This document shows positions 1 to 8,864 of a stretch of DNA of 64,000 bases, piece after piece. Below the pieces are notes generated by a model. That model made no database searches, had not been told where the DNA came from, and saw nothing but the letters and a program-made list of their open reading frames with translations. Both the position numbers and the translations under genes were made by a program. Within the stretch, counting starts at the first letter, position 1. The number at the start of each line of letters is the position of its first letter. This stretch comes from Undibacterium parvum (GTDB taxonomy: Bacteria > Pseudomonadota > Gammaproteobacteria > Burkholderiales > Burkholderiaceae_D), in NCBI RefSeq assembly GCF_003955735.1, contig NZ_CP034464.1, positions 3,782,001-3,846,000 of the forward strand, in the 5' to 3' direction.

Positions 1-1
1 T

Positions 2-1195
2 ATTATTGATACTGTAATTGATTTTTTATCTAATGGCGTCACAAGAGCGACTGGTTGGCAGGTGTTCGCTTTTACTATGCTGGTCACCCATATTACTATT
101 GCGAGTGTAACAATTTTTTTGCATCGCTGCCAAGCCCATCGTGCCCTGGAGTTGCATGCAATTCCAAGTCATTTTTTTAGATTTTGGCTATGGCTGACTA
201 CCGGGCAAGTTACCAAGGAGTGGGCTGCCATACATCGCAAACATCATGCAAAATGCGAGACTGAGGAGGATCCTCATAGCCCTGTAACGCGCGGTATTAA
301 AAAAGTATTGTTGGAAGGCGCTGAGTTATATCGTGCCGAGTCGAAAAATCTTGAAACCATGCAAAAATATGGTCATGGTACTCCCGATGACTGGATCGAG
401 CGAAAACTCTACACGGGGCGTAGCTGGATGGGAATCGTTCTTATGCTTTTCATCGATATTCTTTTATTTGGAGTGCTTGGAGTAAGCGTTTGGGCAGTTC
501 AGATGTTGTGGATTCCAGTAACCGCTGCCGGGATTATTAATGGTATCGGGCACTATTGGGGCTATCGCAATTATGATTGTGTTGACGCATCAACAAATAT
601 TGTTCCATTTGGGATATTGATTGGTGGCGAGGAGCTACATAATAATCATCATACATTTGGAACCTCCGCTAAGTTATCTTCGAAGTGGTATGAATTTGAT
701 ATCGGTTGGATGTATATTCGTTGCATGGAAATAATTGGTTTAGCAAAAGTTAGAAAATTGGCCCCTGAACCAAAATTTGCGGAAATCAAAGCGGTTATAG
801 ATATGGAAACTTTGCAGGCGGTTATCACAAATCGCTATGATGTAATGGCCAAATATACAAAGTCGTTGCGCAGAGCATGGCGCGATGAATTGGATCAGTT
901 AAGAGAAAAAGCGCTTTTTGAAGCCGGTTTTTTAAAGTCAGCAAAAAAGTTATTGCAGCGTGAACCGAGCAAGTTAGAGGCTCCACAAAAACAGCAATTG
1001 TCTGAATTGCTTGCCCATAGCAATGCGCTAAAAACTATGCATGAGATGCGCGTTGAGTTGGGCTTTATTTGGGAGCGCTCCACGGTTAGTCGCGAGCAAT
1101 TGGTTCAGCAATTGCAAGACTGGTGTGTTAGGGCAGAAGCATCAGGTATTCAAACCTTGCACGATTTTTCGCGTAGATTACGAAGTTACGCATAG
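2..1195 (+). CDS. Fatty acid desaturase (acyl-CoA delta-9 type), 5' end outside window
   Basis: This is an integral-membrane di-iron desaturase that introduces a cis double bond into fatty acyl chains. The open frame runs in from the left edge (first full codon at base 2), so the true start lies upstream and the GTG at 62 is only internal. Three histidine boxes are visible: HRCQAH at 122-139, HRKHH at 233-247 and HNNHH at 638-652, the HX4H/HXXHH/HXXHH pattern of the Ole1/DesC family. Hydrophobic stretches surround the boxes. The C-terminal third (from about base 760) is an unusually long, charged, probably helical tail that the catalytic core does not need. The gene is followed by an intrinsic terminator and appears to end its transcription unit. 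Confidence 0.9.
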   Translation: MIDTVIDFLSNGVTRATGWQVFAFTMLVTHITIASVTIFLHRCQAHRALELHAIPSHFFRFWLWLTTGQVTKEWAAIHRKHHAKCETEEDPHSPVTRGIKKVLLEGAELYRAESKNLETMQKYGHGTPDDWIERKLYTGRSWMGIVLMLFIDILLFGVLGVSVWAVQMLWIPVTAAGIINGIGHYWGYRNYDCVDASTNIVPFGILIGGEELHNNHHTFGTSAKLSSKWYEFDIGWMYIRCMEIIGLAKVRKLAPEPKFAEIKAVIDMETLQAVITNRYDVMAKYTKSLRRAWRDELDQLREKALFEAGFLKSAKKLLQREPSKLEAPQKQQLSELLAHSNALKTMHEMRVELGFIWERSTVSREQLVQQLQDWCVRAEASGIQTLHDFSRRLRSYA

Positions 1196-1217
1196 TGAAT
1201 TAAAATTTTGTATCAGT

Positions 1218-1246
1218 AATGGCGCCTTTCTGGCGCCATTTTTTTA
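1218..1246 (+). terminator. Intrinsic terminator of the desaturase gene
   Basis: A perfect 9-bp stem (AATGGCGCC / GGCGCCATT) with loop TTTCT is followed by a run of T. It lies 22 bases after the desaturase stop codon. Confidence 0.85.
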
Positions 1247-1330
1247 CTGGCTGGTCTACATGAGTATGCAAAACAATGATAAGTATTTCAATGTATGCTG
1301 AAATAAAGAGGCACTGAATAAATATAAAAA

Positions 1331-1357
1331 AACCCGCTAATCTAGCGGGTTTTTTGG
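1331..1357. terminator. Terminator downstream of rpmG, probably bidirectional
   Basis: The stem ACCCGCTA / TAGCGGGT has A/T tracts on both sides, so a U-run forms in either direction. It sits 14 bases past the rpmG stop codon on the minus strand. Confidence 0.8.
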
Positions 1358-1370
1358 GGGGAGCTAAGAT

Positions 1371-1538
1371 TTATTTAATCTTGGTTTCTTTGTAGATAAC
1401 ATGCTTACGAGCCTTAGGATCAAACTTCATGATCTCCATTTTTTCAGGCATAGTGCGCTTGTTTTTTGATGTAGTGTAGAAGTGACCTGTACCAGCAGTC
1501 GATTCTAATTTGATTTTGTCGCGACCAGATTTAGCCAT
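1371..1538 (-). CDS. rpmG: Ribosomal protein bL33
   Basis: The minus strand encodes 55 residues beginning [13 protein letters not shown] and ending KETKIK, the length and sequence type of bacterial L33 of the 50S subunit. The protein contains the typical [10 protein letters not shown] and [15 protein letters not shown] segments. It lacks the CXXC zinc pairs, so it is the zinc-free (C-) form. It lies 26 bases downstream of rpmB in the same direction, giving the standard rpmB-rpmG pair, and is closed by the hairpin at 1331-1357. Confidence 0.97.
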   Translation of the reverse strand: MAKSGRDKIKLESTAGTGHFYTTSKNKRTMPEKMEIMKFDPKARKHVIYKETKIK

Positions 1539-1564
1539 GATATTTTCCTAAAAATAGTTTCTGC

Positions 1565-1801
1565 TTAAACTTTTTCGCCGCGAGCACGCATGTCGACTAA
1601 AACGGCATCAATACCGATTTTGTCCACGATACGCAAGCCTGCGTTAGATAAACGAAGGGCTACCCAACGGTTCTCTGATTCGACGAAAAAGCGACGATTT
1701 TGCAGATTTGGCAAAAACCGACGTTTTGTTTTGTTGTTCGCATGGGAAACGTTGTTGCCAACCATTGGCCCCTTCCCAGTAACTTGGCAGACACGCGCCA
1801 T
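1565..1801 (-). CDS. rpmB: Ribosomal protein bL28
   Basis: This 78-residue basic protein begins [20 protein letters not shown], the signature N-terminus of L28, a component of the large ribosomal subunit. A good Shine-Dalgarno (AAGGAG) precedes the ATG. The promoter at 1841-1869 is close upstream, and rpmG follows directly, so the two form a bicistronic unit. Confidence 0.98.
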   Translation of the reverse strand: MARVCQVTGKGPMVGNNVSHANNKTKRRFLPNLQNRRFFVESENRWVALRLSNAGLRIVDKIGIDAVLVDMRARGEKV

Positions 1802-1840
1802 GTTCTACTCCTTAATGGTTTCCGAAATTGGAAAAATGAA

Positions 1841-1869
1841 AGTATAACTAAAATTCTATGAATTATCAA
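1841..1869 (-). promoter_or_regulatory. Sigma70-type promoter for rpmB-rpmG
   Basis: On the minus strand TTGATA (plus 1864-1869) and TATACT (plus 1841-1846) are separated by exactly 17 bases. Each box differs from consensus at one position. It is placed about 40 bases before the rpmB start. Confidence 0.75.
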
Positions 1870-1925
1870 TGACTTGCGAAAAACAATTGTGTCATTTGTA
1901 TTTTTAAAATTTAACAATTTAATTG

Positions 1926-2600
1926 TTAAATTTGCCCATGCTCTGCGAATGAGTAAACGTTTGGGTTCGCAATAATAAAATGATCAAGAACTCGAATATC
2001 AACCAAGGCTAATGCTTGTTTTAATGTGTTGGTTAGCGATAGATCGGCTTGGCTAGGTTCGCAAGAGCCAGAGGGGTGATTGTGAGCGAGTATGATGCTT
2101 GCAGCGTTATGTGAGAGTGCGGCTTTGACGACCTCTCTTGGATAGACGCTTGCATGGTTGAGTGTGCCGCGGAATAGTTCTTCTGTTCTAATCAGTCTGT
2201 TTTTTACATCTAAAAATAGTACAGCGAAGGATTCATGAGGCTTGCTTCCTATGAGTAGCTGGAGATAATTTTTTACGTTGTTTGGCGACGATAAATTCTC
2301 ACAAACCTGCAAGTCTTCTGATATAGCACGTTTCGCCAATTCTAAGACCGCATGTATTTGCGCATATTTTGCGTTGCCCAGTCCGTGTATTTTCGAAAAG
2401 TCAGTCATGCTCGCTGCGAATAATGCATTGAGCGAACCAAATTGGGCGAGCATATCTCGCCCTAAATCGACTGCGCTTTTTCCTTTGACGCCAACTCTTA
2501 AAAATACTGCGAGTAATTCTGCGTCCGATAGAGCACTGGCACCGTATTTAATGAGCCGTTCTCTTGGGCGTTGATCTGAAGGCCAGTCGCTTATACTCAT
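1926..2600 (-). CDS. radC: RadC/JAB-domain protein
   Basis: This 224-residue protein belongs to the RadC family (UPF0758), whose molecular role is still uncertain despite its name. The N-terminal half resembles a helix-hairpin-helix region (IHGLGNAKYAQIHAV near residues 71-85). The C-terminal half carries the JAB1/MPN-type metal site HNHPSG at 173-178 with the following aspartate at 186, giving the HxHx(10)D pattern. The length is normal for the family. It is transcribed divergently from fkpB. Confidence 0.92.
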   Translation of the reverse strand: MSISDWPSDQRPRERLIKYGASALSDAELLAVFLRVGVKGKSAVDLGRDMLAQFGSLNALFAASMTDFSKIHGLGNAKYAQIHAVLELAKRAISEDLQVCENLSSPNNVKNYLQLLIGSKPHESFAVLFLDVKNRLIRTEELFRGTLNHASVYPREVVKAALSHNAASIILAHNHPSGSCEPSQADLSLTNTLKQALALVDIRVLDHFIIANPNVYSFAEHGQI

Positions 2601-2695
2601 TTGATAGTCTCCAAATCAACAAGAAATACAAGATGCAATGATCTTCAGGGCCTAGCTGATTTACAATGGCGACTTAATCGAACTCACTCCAAATT

Positions 2696-3151
2696 ATGCC
2701 TCATTCAACCACGCCCGTAGTTACTTCCGATGCCTACCTGACTTTGCATTATCGCTTAGTTAGCAATGATGGCAATGAAATTATTAGCACTTTTAGTAAT
2801 AGCCCAGCCACCTTGCAGTTGGGCTCGGGACAATTAGCTCCCGAACTTGAGTCTGCTTTACTTGGTTTGGAGGAGGGTTCACATACCATACTTGAACTGG
2901 CTGCAGGAAATGCTTTTGGACCCAGAAACCCTGACTTAGTACAACAAGTTTCCTTGGAAACATTGCAAGAAAATTCTGTCTACGGCGAAAAATATGTTGT
3001 CGGTGATTTGGTTGAGTTTTCCGCGCCTGGTGGGGGGCAATTTGCAGGCATATTAAGGGCATTCAATGAGAGTGGTGCTTTGTTTGATTTCAATCATCCA
3101 TTGGCAGGCCAAGCAATTACCTTTGAAGTCAAAATTATAGGCATATTATAG
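2696..3151 (+). CDS. fkpB: FKBP-type peptidyl-prolyl isomerase, SlpA/FkpB type
   Basis: This cytoplasmic prolyl isomerase and chaperone has 151 residues. It starts with an FKBP half ([19 protein letters not shown]), followed by the inserted flap domain typical of SlyD/SlpA (roughly residues 70-125), and then returns to the FKBP fold ([18 protein letters not shown]), where NHPLAG is the family hallmark. The histidine-rich metal tail of SlyD is absent, which favours SlpA/FkpB. It lies 7 bases before ispH, the same pairing as in Escherichia coli, so the two are co-transcribed. Confidence 0.93.
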   Translation: MPHSTTPVVTSDAYLTLHYRLVSNDGNEIISTFSNSPATLQLGSGQLAPELESALLGLEEGSHTILELAAGNAFGPRNPDLVQQVSLETLQENSVYGEKYVVGDLVEFSAPGGGQFAGILRAFNESGALFDFNHPLAGQAITFEVKIIGIL

Positions 3152-3158
3152 GATCGTT

Positions 3159-4124
3159 ATGAATAAGGAAATTTTGTTAGCCCAGCCTAGAGGTTTTTGC
3201 GCCGGAGTGGATAGAGCAATAGAAATCGTTGAGCGCGCGCTGCAGCAATTTGGCGCTCCTATTTATGTAAGGCATGAAATTGTTCACAATGCTTACGTAG
3301 TCAACGATTTGAAACAAAAAGGCGCGATTTTTATCGAAAATTTGGATGATGTTCCAACTGGGAATACTTTGATATTCTCGGCACATGGTGTTTCGCAATC
3401 CGTCCGGAACGAGGCGGAAAAAAGAGGGCTGACCATATTTGATGCCACTTGCCCTTTGGTAACTAAAGTTCATATTGAGGTCGCAAAAATGCGACGTGAA
3501 AATAGAGAAATTATCATGATTGGCCATCAGGGACATCCCGAGGTAGAGGGAACCATGGGGCAAAGTGAGGGGGGCATGTACCTGGTCGAGACGGTTGAAG
3601 ATGTAGCGACGCTGAAAGTGAAAAATCCTAAGCAGTTAGCTTATGTGACCCAGACTACATTGTCGGTCGATGATACTTTAGGAATTATATCTGCGTTGAA
3701 AAGTAAATTTCCCGATATTATTGAGCCCAAAAAAGGCGACATTTGTTATGCAACAACGAACCGTCAGGAGGCGGTTAAATTTATGGCCCCACAGGTGGAC
3801 TTGCTTATCGTAGTCGGTAGTGTCAATAGTTCAAACTCGAATCGTCTAAAAGAGGTGGGGCAAAAGATGGGCGTGAATTCTTTTATGGTAGATAAGGCTG
3901 AACAGATCGATCCAGAGTGGCTAGTAGGATGCGATCGTATTGGCGTTACTGCAGGAGCCTCTGCACCAGAGTTGTTGGTGCTGGAGGTCATAAACAGACT
4001 TAAAACCTTGGGTGTGAGAAGTGTGCGCACTTTAACTGGCACTGAGGAGAACGTCACATTCCCTATGCCTAAGGGTTTGAGCGGCATGAAGTCGTTGGAA
4101 AACACACCTATTCCATTAAAATAA
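3159..4124 (+). CDS. ispH: 4-hydroxy-3-methylbut-2-enyl diphosphate reductase
   Basis: IspH catalyses the last step of the MEP isoprenoid pathway, reducing HMBPP to IPP and DMAPP with an iron-sulfur cluster. The three conserved cluster cysteines are present at residues 14 ([10 protein letters not shown]), 98 (DATCPLV) and 196 ([10 protein letters not shown]). The catalytic-pocket motifs VRHEIVHN and SAHGVS are also intact. The 321-residue length is normal. It follows fkpB by 7 bases. Confidence 0.97.
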   Translation: MNKEILLAQPRGFCAGVDRAIEIVERALQQFGAPIYVRHEIVHNAYVVNDLKQKGAIFIENLDDVPTGNTLIFSAHGVSQSVRNEAEKRGLTIFDATCPLVTKVHIEVAKMRRENREIIMIGHQGHPEVEGTMGQSEGGMYLVETVEDVATLKVKNPKQLAYVTQTTLSVDDTLGIISALKSKFPDIIEPKKGDICYATTNRQEAVKFMAPQVDLLIVVGSVNSSNSNRLKEVGQKMGVNSFMVDKAEQIDPEWLVGCDRIGVTAGASAPELLVLEVINRLKTLGVRSVRTLTGTEENVTFPMPKGLSGMKSLENTPIPLK

Positions 4125-4315
4125 AAGTTTGTGGTTTTTGTTTATTCAATATTTTATTTCGTTTATTCATCGTTAGTATTGCGTTGCAGTTGATTTTGCA
4201 TAAATTCAGTTTCTTTTGTGTTATCAACGGTGACTATAGTAGTATAGGAATAGCTAGGCGCATATGCAGATTAGCTCTGTGGAATTGGCGCAGAGTTTCC
4301 ATTTTTATCACTAGC

Positions 4316-4345
4316 TTGACTGTCAGGTGTAGCAATAAATATTAT
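4316..4345 (+). promoter_or_regulatory. Probable promoter of the liv operon
   Basis: TTGACT (4316-4321) and TATTAT (4340-4345), each one base from consensus, are separated by 18 bases. A start near 4352 would give a transcript with a 230-base leader before livH that includes the small ORF at 4385-4441. Confidence 0.5.
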
Positions 4346-4384
4346 AAAAAAAACATTCAACGTTGTTGAGGGGGGAGTTCTATC

Positions 4385-4441
4385 ATGAGTTTTCATTGCG
4401 GCGTCAATGTTACAAATAGCACGTCATATCAAATAGGATAA
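4385..4441 (+). CDS. Possible 18-residue leader or small peptide ahead of livH
   Basis: An ATG follows the very strong Shine-Dalgarno GAGGGGGGAG with 7 bases between, and opens an 18-codon frame (MSFHCGVNVTNSTSYQIG) ending in TAA. It lies downstream of a promoter-like sequence and 140 bases before livH. It holds only two valines and one isoleucine, so it is not a classical branched-chain attenuator peptide, and no clear terminator follows it. It may be translated, but no function is known. Confidence 0.35.
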   Translation: MSFHCGVNVTNSTSYQIG

Positions 4442-4581
4442 ATGGCACACGCGTCCTTAGTCTGATAATAAAGTGGGCTAGCACCGTTTTCCTTATCTAA
4501 AATGATTTTTTGAATTACCTCTGCAGTCGTATGCCTTAGGCTTCAAAGAAATATTAATTCGTTCATAGAAAGAGACACGAC

Positions 4582-5511
4582 ATGGATACATTTATCCAAC
4601 AAATAATTAATGGTTTGGTACTGGGGAGTATGTATGCCTTAGTTGCTTTAGGGTACACAATGGTGTACGGCGTTTTGAATCTGATTAACTTTGCCCATGG
4701 TGATGTGTTAATGGTAGGCGCGATGGCTGGCTTAAGTATTCTTAAAGTATTACAAGTCATCGCTCCCGACCTGCCTGGTATCGTTAAACTAATTATCGCA
4801 ATTCTCGGTGCAATCCCTGTTTGTATTGCCGTGAATGTACTGATAGAACGGTTGGCATATCGGAAGTTGCGTAATGCGCCACGACTGGCACCTTTAATCA
4901 CAGCAATTGGCGTCTCTACCTTGGTGCAGACTTTCGCGATGATGATCTGGGGTCGTAGTCCGATTCCCTTCCCCGCGATTATGCCTTCGGTGCCCGTCGG
5001 TATTGGCGGTGCTGTGATTTCACAAACGCAAATCTTGTTGTTAGCACTGGCGACTTTGGCGATGGTAGGTTTGGTATTGTTGGTCGAGAAAACAAAAATG
5101 GGACGAGCCATGCGTGCTACCGCAGAAAACCCTAGAGTTGCAGGTTTGATGGGGGTCGATTCGAATAAGGTAATCGTCGCTACCTTTGCGATCGGTGCTG
5201 CGCTTGCTGCGATAGCAGGTGTTATGTGGGCTGCGAATTATTCTTCAGCACAATTTGCTATGGGTTTTTTACCTGGATTAAAAGCGTTCTCCGCCGCAGT
5301 ATTGGGAGGCATAGGGAATATTTATGGTGCTATGGTCGGAGGTATTCTTCTTGGGCTTATTGAAAGCCTGGGGGCTGGATATATAGGCGAATTAACTGGA
5401 GGTGTTCTTGGTAGTCATTATCAAGATATTTTTGCCTTCGTTGTATTGATTATTGTATTGACGCTACGTCCATCTGGAATTATGGGTGAACGTGTGGCTG
5501 ATCGTGCGTAA
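4582..5511 (+). CDS. livH: Branched-chain amino acid ABC transporter permease LivH
   Basis: This 309-residue inner-membrane permease is one of the two channel subunits for leucine/isoleucine/valine uptake. It begins MDTFIQQIINGLVLGSMYAL, a highly typical LivH N-terminus, and is hydrophobic throughout with about eight membrane spans. The cytoplasmic coupling motif is the segment MRATAENPRVAGLMGVD near residues 174-190. It is the first gene of livH-livM-livG-livF, with no substrate-binding protein gene adjacent. Confidence 0.96.
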   Translation: MDTFIQQIINGLVLGSMYALVALGYTMVYGVLNLINFAHGDVLMVGAMAGLSILKVLQVIAPDLPGIVKLIIAILGAIPVCIAVNVLIERLAYRKLRNAPRLAPLITAIGVSTLVQTFAMMIWGRSPIPFPAIMPSVPVGIGGAVISQTQILLLALATLAMVGLVLLVEKTKMGRAMRATAENPRVAGLMGVDSNKVIVATFAIGAALAAIAGVMWAANYSSAQFAMGFLPGLKAFSAAVLGGIGNIYGAMVGGILLGLIESLGAGYIGELTGGVLGSHYQDIFAFVVLIIVLTLRPSGIMGERVADRA

Positions 5512-5521
5512 GGGGAAAACA

Positions 5522-6712
5522 ATGTCTACTATGTTTGATGTAAAAAATAATCCGACGAAGGCCTATACCAGTTTTGCAGTAATGGGTATTTTGCTGGTCT
5601 TATTCCCTTTCGTAGCTGCAAATTTCGGAAATTCTTGGGTCCGGATCATTGATTTTGCCTTGCTCTATATTATGTTGGCACTCGGGCTTAATATCGTCGT
5701 CGGCTTCGCAGGCTTGCTCGATCTTGGGTATATCGCGTTTTATGCTGTCGGTGCTTATTTGGCTGCGTTACTTGGTTCACAGCAATTTGCGGTGGTACTT
5801 GAGTCGCTTGTGAATAATTATCCTGCCGTAGGAAATTTCCTGATTGTGCTTCTTGGTCCAGAAATAACACAAAATGGTATTCATTTGTCGGTTTGGTTCA
5901 TCGTTCCTTTAGCGGCGGCTTTGGCCGGGTTGTTCGGTGCTCTCTTAGGTGCTCCAACCTTAAAGCTGCGTGGCGATTACCTAGCAATTGTCACTTTGGG
6001 TTTTGGTGAAATTATTCGCATTTTTATGAATAACTTAAACTCACCAATCAACTTTACAAATGGTCCTCAGGGTATCAACATGATCGACCCTATTCGTATT
6101 TTTGGTGTCTCTTTGGGCGGTGAGCCTGGATCAAATGCGACTGTGGTTTTAGGCGGTTTTAGTATGCCTTCTGTCAATGCCTATTACTTTTTGTTCTTAG
6201 CTCTGTGTATCGCAATCGTGATTATTTCGCTGCGATTGCAAGACTCTCGACTTGGGCGCGCATGGGTGGCTATTCGCGAAGACGAAATTGCAGCTAAGGC
6301 GATGGGTATTAATACGCGCAATATGAAATTGTTGGCGTTTTCTATGGGCGCATCCTTTGGTGGTATTTCAGGGGCAATGTTTGCCTCATTTCAAGGATTT
6401 GTATCCCCTGAGTCGTTCTCGCTAATGGAATCAATCGTTATTTTGGCGATGGTGGTACTTGGAGGTATCGGTCATATACCGGGAGTCATACTCGGGGCAG
6501 TATTATTAGCTGCGTTGCCGGAAGTATTGCGGCATGTCGTGGAACCGGTGCAAATGCTCATATTCGGAAAAATTTGGGTAGAGGCGGAAGTATTGCGCCA
6601 GTTACTGTACGGATTTGCAATGGTCGCAATTATGTTGAATCGCCCAGCAGGTTTATGGCCGGCACCAAAACATGAAGACAGAATGACCACTACCAATGAT
6701 GCCGCGGCATAA
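5522..6712 (+). CDS. livM: Branched-chain amino acid ABC transporter permease LivM
   Basis: This second permease of the system has 396 residues. The ATG at 5522 is chosen over the in-frame GTG at 5486 because AGGGGAAA lies just before it and the GTG overlaps the end of livH. The core contains the LivM hallmarks LGLNIVVGFAGLLDLGYIAFYAVGAY (split across residues about 46-72) and a coupling segment WVAIREDEIAAKAMGIN. The C-terminus is cytoplasmic and hydrophilic. It sits 10 bases after livH and 11 before livG. Confidence 0.95.
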   Translation: MSTMFDVKNNPTKAYTSFAVMGILLVLFPFVAANFGNSWVRIIDFALLYIMLALGLNIVVGFAGLLDLGYIAFYAVGAYLAALLGSQQFAVVLESLVNNYPAVGNFLIVLLGPEITQNGIHLSVWFIVPLAAALAGLFGALLGAPTLKLRGDYLAIVTLGFGEIIRIFMNNLNSPINFTNGPQGINMIDPIRIFGVSLGGEPGSNATVVLGGFSMPSVNAYYFLFLALCIAIVIISLRLQDSRLGRAWVAIREDEIAAKAMGINTRNMKLLAFSMGASFGGISGAMFASFQGFVSPESFSLMESIVILAMVVLGGIGHIPGVILGAVLLAALPEVLRHVVEPVQMLIFGKIWVEAEVLRQLLYGFAMVAIMLNRPAGLWPAPKHEDRMTTTNDAAA

Positions 6713-6723
6713 GGAATAGGGAT

Positions 6724-7494
6724 ATGACTCAACAAACTATTTTAAAAATTGAGGGCGCCAATAAACGATTTGGCGGCCTCCAGGCTTTGTCCAATGTGGG
6801 CATCAATATTAAGCAAGGTCAAATTTACGGCTTGATCGGACCTAATGGCGCTGGTAAAACGACGTTTTTCAACGTCATCACTGGCTTATATCAACCGGAT
6901 ACCGGCACTTTCGAGCTGGCAGGTAAACCTTATTCGCCATCTGCGCCGCATGAAGTAGCGAAAGCGGGGATCGCCAGGACATTTCAAAATATCAGACTTT
7001 TTGGTGAAATGACGGCCTTGGAAAATGTCATGGTTGGGCGGCATATTCGCACTCATCAAGGTGTATTCGGTGCCGTTTTTAGAAGCGCTGCAGCGCGTAA
7101 AGAAGAGGCCGAAATTCGGATTCGCGCTCAGGAATTGTTGGATTTCGTAGGAATCGGACAATTTGCTGACCGCACCTCTAAGTTTTTGTCTTATGGCGAT
7201 CAGCGTAGACTAGAAATTGCTCGCGCATTGGCAACCGACCCGAAATTACTGGCGCTCGATGAGCCTGCCGCAGGGATGAATGCAACCGAAAAATTGGCCT
7301 TGCGTGAGTTACTTGTGAAAATTAAGGCCGAAGGGAAAACAATTTTACTTATTGAGCATGATGTCAAATTGATGATGGGCTTGTGTGATCGTATAACCGT
7401 GCTTGATTATGGTAAGCCAATCGCGGAGGGCGTACCAGCCGAGATTCAAAAAAATCCAGCGGTTATTGAGGCATATTTGGGAGGTGGCCACTAA
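6724..7494 (+). CDS. livG: Branched-chain amino acid ABC transporter ATP-binding protein LivG
   Basis: This 256-residue ATPase powers the LivHM channel together with LivF. The Walker A motif GPNGAGKTT is at residues 39-47. The Q-loop region ARTFQNIRLF follows, then the signature LSYGDQRRLEIARAL, the LivG variant with Tyr in place of Gly, then Walker B LLALDEPAAGM and the switch histidine in LIEHDVKLMM. Its stop codon overlaps the livF start by one base (TAATG), so the two ATPases are translationally coupled. Confidence 0.97.
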   Translation: MTQQTILKIEGANKRFGGLQALSNVGINIKQGQIYGLIGPNGAGKTTFFNVITGLYQPDTGTFELAGKPYSPSAPHEVAKAGIARTFQNIRLFGEMTALENVMVGRHIRTHQGVFGAVFRSAAARKEEAEIRIRAQELLDFVGIGQFADRTSKFLSYGDQRRLEIARALATDPKLLALDEPAAGMNATEKLALRELLVKIKAEGKTILLIEHDVKLMMGLCDRITVLDYGKPIAEGVPAEIQKNPAVIEAYLGGGH

Positions 7495-8219
7495 TGGTTG
7501 AAAATGTATTGAGAGTGAGCAATCTCAAAGTTGCTTATGGTGGTATCAAAGCTGTTAAAGGCATTGATCTCGAAGTTAATAAAGGTGAATTAATTACCTT
7601 GATTGGCGCCAACGGCGCAGGAAAAACGACGACGCTGAAAGCGATTACCGGTACTTTGCCTGACTGTAAAGTCGAAGGCGATATTATTTACAACGGTAAA
7701 TCTATTAAGGGCAGCAACTCCTTTAATCTGGTAAATGATCAGCTAGCCATGGTTCCAGAGGGGCGTGGGGTATTTACCCGTATGACGATTCAAGAAAACT
7801 TGATGATGGGTGCGTTTACTCGCAACGATAAGGCCGGCATTAATGCCGACATCGAAAAATGGTTCTCTGTTTTTCCTCGTCTGAAAGAACGTGCTGCGCA
7901 ATTGGCTGGAACTTTGTCCGGTGGTGAGCAGCAAATGCTGGCAATGGCCAGGGCTTTAATGAGCCACCCCAAATTACTCCTGCTCGATGAGCCGTCTATG
8001 GGTTTGTCTCCTATCATGGTCGAGAAGATTTTTGAAGTGGTGCGCACTGTTTCAGCAGAAGGCGTAACGATCCTGTTGGTCGAGCAAAATGCTAAGCTGG
8101 CTTTGCAAGCTGCAAATCGGGCTTATGTGATGGATTCCGGTCTCATTACCATGAGTGGTGACGCAAAAGACATGCTCAATGATCCGAAAGTACAAGCGGC
8201 ATATTTGGGTGAAGCCTGA
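7494..8219 (+). CDS. livF: Branched-chain amino acid ABC transporter ATP-binding protein LivF
   Basis: This 241-residue second ATPase is the last gene of the liv operon. It has Walker A GANGAGKTT (38-46), the Q-loop segment LAMVPEGRGVF specific to LivF, signature LSGGEQQMLAMARAL, Walker B LLLLDEPSMGL and switch LLVEQNAK. The start overlaps the livG stop by one base. The intrinsic terminator at 8236-8267 closes the operon. Confidence 0.97.
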   Translation: MVENVLRVSNLKVAYGGIKAVKGIDLEVNKGELITLIGANGAGKTTTLKAITGTLPDCKVEGDIIYNGKSIKGSNSFNLVNDQLAMVPEGRGVFTRMTIQENLMMGAFTRNDKAGINADIEKWFSVFPRLKERAAQLAGTLSGGEQQMLAMARALMSHPKLLLLDEPSMGLSPIMVEKIFEVVRTVSAEGVTILLVEQNAKLALQAANRAYVMDSGLITMSGDAKDMLNDPKVQAAYLGEA

Positions 8220-8235
8220 GTATTAAGTCTGACCA

Positions 8236-8267
8236 GAAAAAAGCCTCGAAACATCGAGGCTTTTTTT
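8236..8267. terminator. Bidirectional terminator between livF and the phasin gene
   Basis: The stem AAGCCTCGA / TCGAGGCTT has loop AACA, an A-run on the left and a T-run on the right. It can serve livF on plus and the convergent phasin gene on minus. Confidence 0.9.
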
Positions 8268-8294
8268 ATTTTTTATATATAAAAATCAATACTA

Positions 8295-8864
8295 TTATTT
8301 CTTAGCTGGGAGACGAGCGACTTCTTTCGAGCCGGCTTGTGACATTTGACTAGCCACAGAACTCAGATTTTCTTCCAAGGATTCTACTGCTTGCTTGGTC
8401 GTCTTGGTGAGTTGGTCATAACTAGCGTTTGCATTACCTATCACTGTTTTTAGCATGGCAACGACATTTTGTGAGCCAGCAGGGGCATTTTTTGTGACAT
8501 CTTCAAATAGCGACATGACCTTGCTACTTGTTTCCGTTATTTGAGTTTCGGCTGTGCGTGTTAGCTCGGCCTGAGTGCTCGTTACGATGCTTGCTAAATG
8601 ACGAACATACGACAAGGCTTTTTCGGCCGCAGGTTGGGCGTAAGTAGATGACAATTGAAAAAATTCTTGACTGTCTTTTGCCGCCATCAATTGCTTAGTA
8701 AAGTTGGCAGATTCTTCCATAGAGGTTTTTCCTACTGTCATATTTAATTCTACAAATTTCTCTATGCCCTCAAAGGTTTTTCCGGTCAGGGTTGTGAGCA
8801 AGGCAAGTTGAGCATCGATGTTTGCTTTCGTTGCGTTGGAAAACTGTTCAGGTACTGAAAACAT
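8295..8864 (-). CDS. phaP: Phasin family protein (polyhydroxyalkanoate granule-associated)
   Basis: This 189-residue protein coats polyhydroxybutyrate granules and controls their number and size. It is almost entirely helical, with the family start MFSVPEQFSNATKANIDAQLALLTTLTGKTFEGIEKFVELN (residues 1-41), followed by amphipathic heptad-like stretches and a lysine-rich end (ARLPAKK). There is no signal peptide, which suits a cytoplasmic granule protein. A strong ribosome binding site (AGGAG) precedes the ATG. The start of phbB at the right end of the window fits a PHB-making organism. The symbol is by family only; several phasin paralogues are usual. Confidence 0.9.
   Translation of the reverse strand: MFSVPEQFSNATKANIDAQLALLTTLTGKTFEGIEKFVELNMTVGKTSMEESANFTKQLMAAKDSQEFFQLSSTYAQPAAEKALSYVRHLASIVTSTQAELTRTAETQITETSSKVMSLFEDVTKNAPAGSQNVVAMLKTVIGNANASYDQLTKTTKQAVESLEENLSSVASQMSQAGSKEVARLPAKK

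Larger units (their letters stand above)
4125..4581. other. Intergenic region between ispH and livH
   Basis: This 457-base, AT-rich stretch has no convincing long gene. It contains a good promoter-like pair at 4316-4345 and a short ORF with a strong ribosome binding site at 4385-4441, which may be a leader. A weak hairpin (CTCTG/CAGAG) is near 4275-4295. The 61-codon open frame at 4184-4369 has no family resemblance and no ribosome binding site, and I do not call it. Confidence 0.5.

Noticed and set aside
4184..4369. 61-codon plus-strand frame before livH
   Set aside because: No ribosome binding site, no family, and it spans a probable promoter.
4563..5111. 182-codon minus-strand frame over livH
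   Set aside because: It is antisense to livH; the Ile/Thr-rich composition mirrors the hydrophobic codons of the permease.
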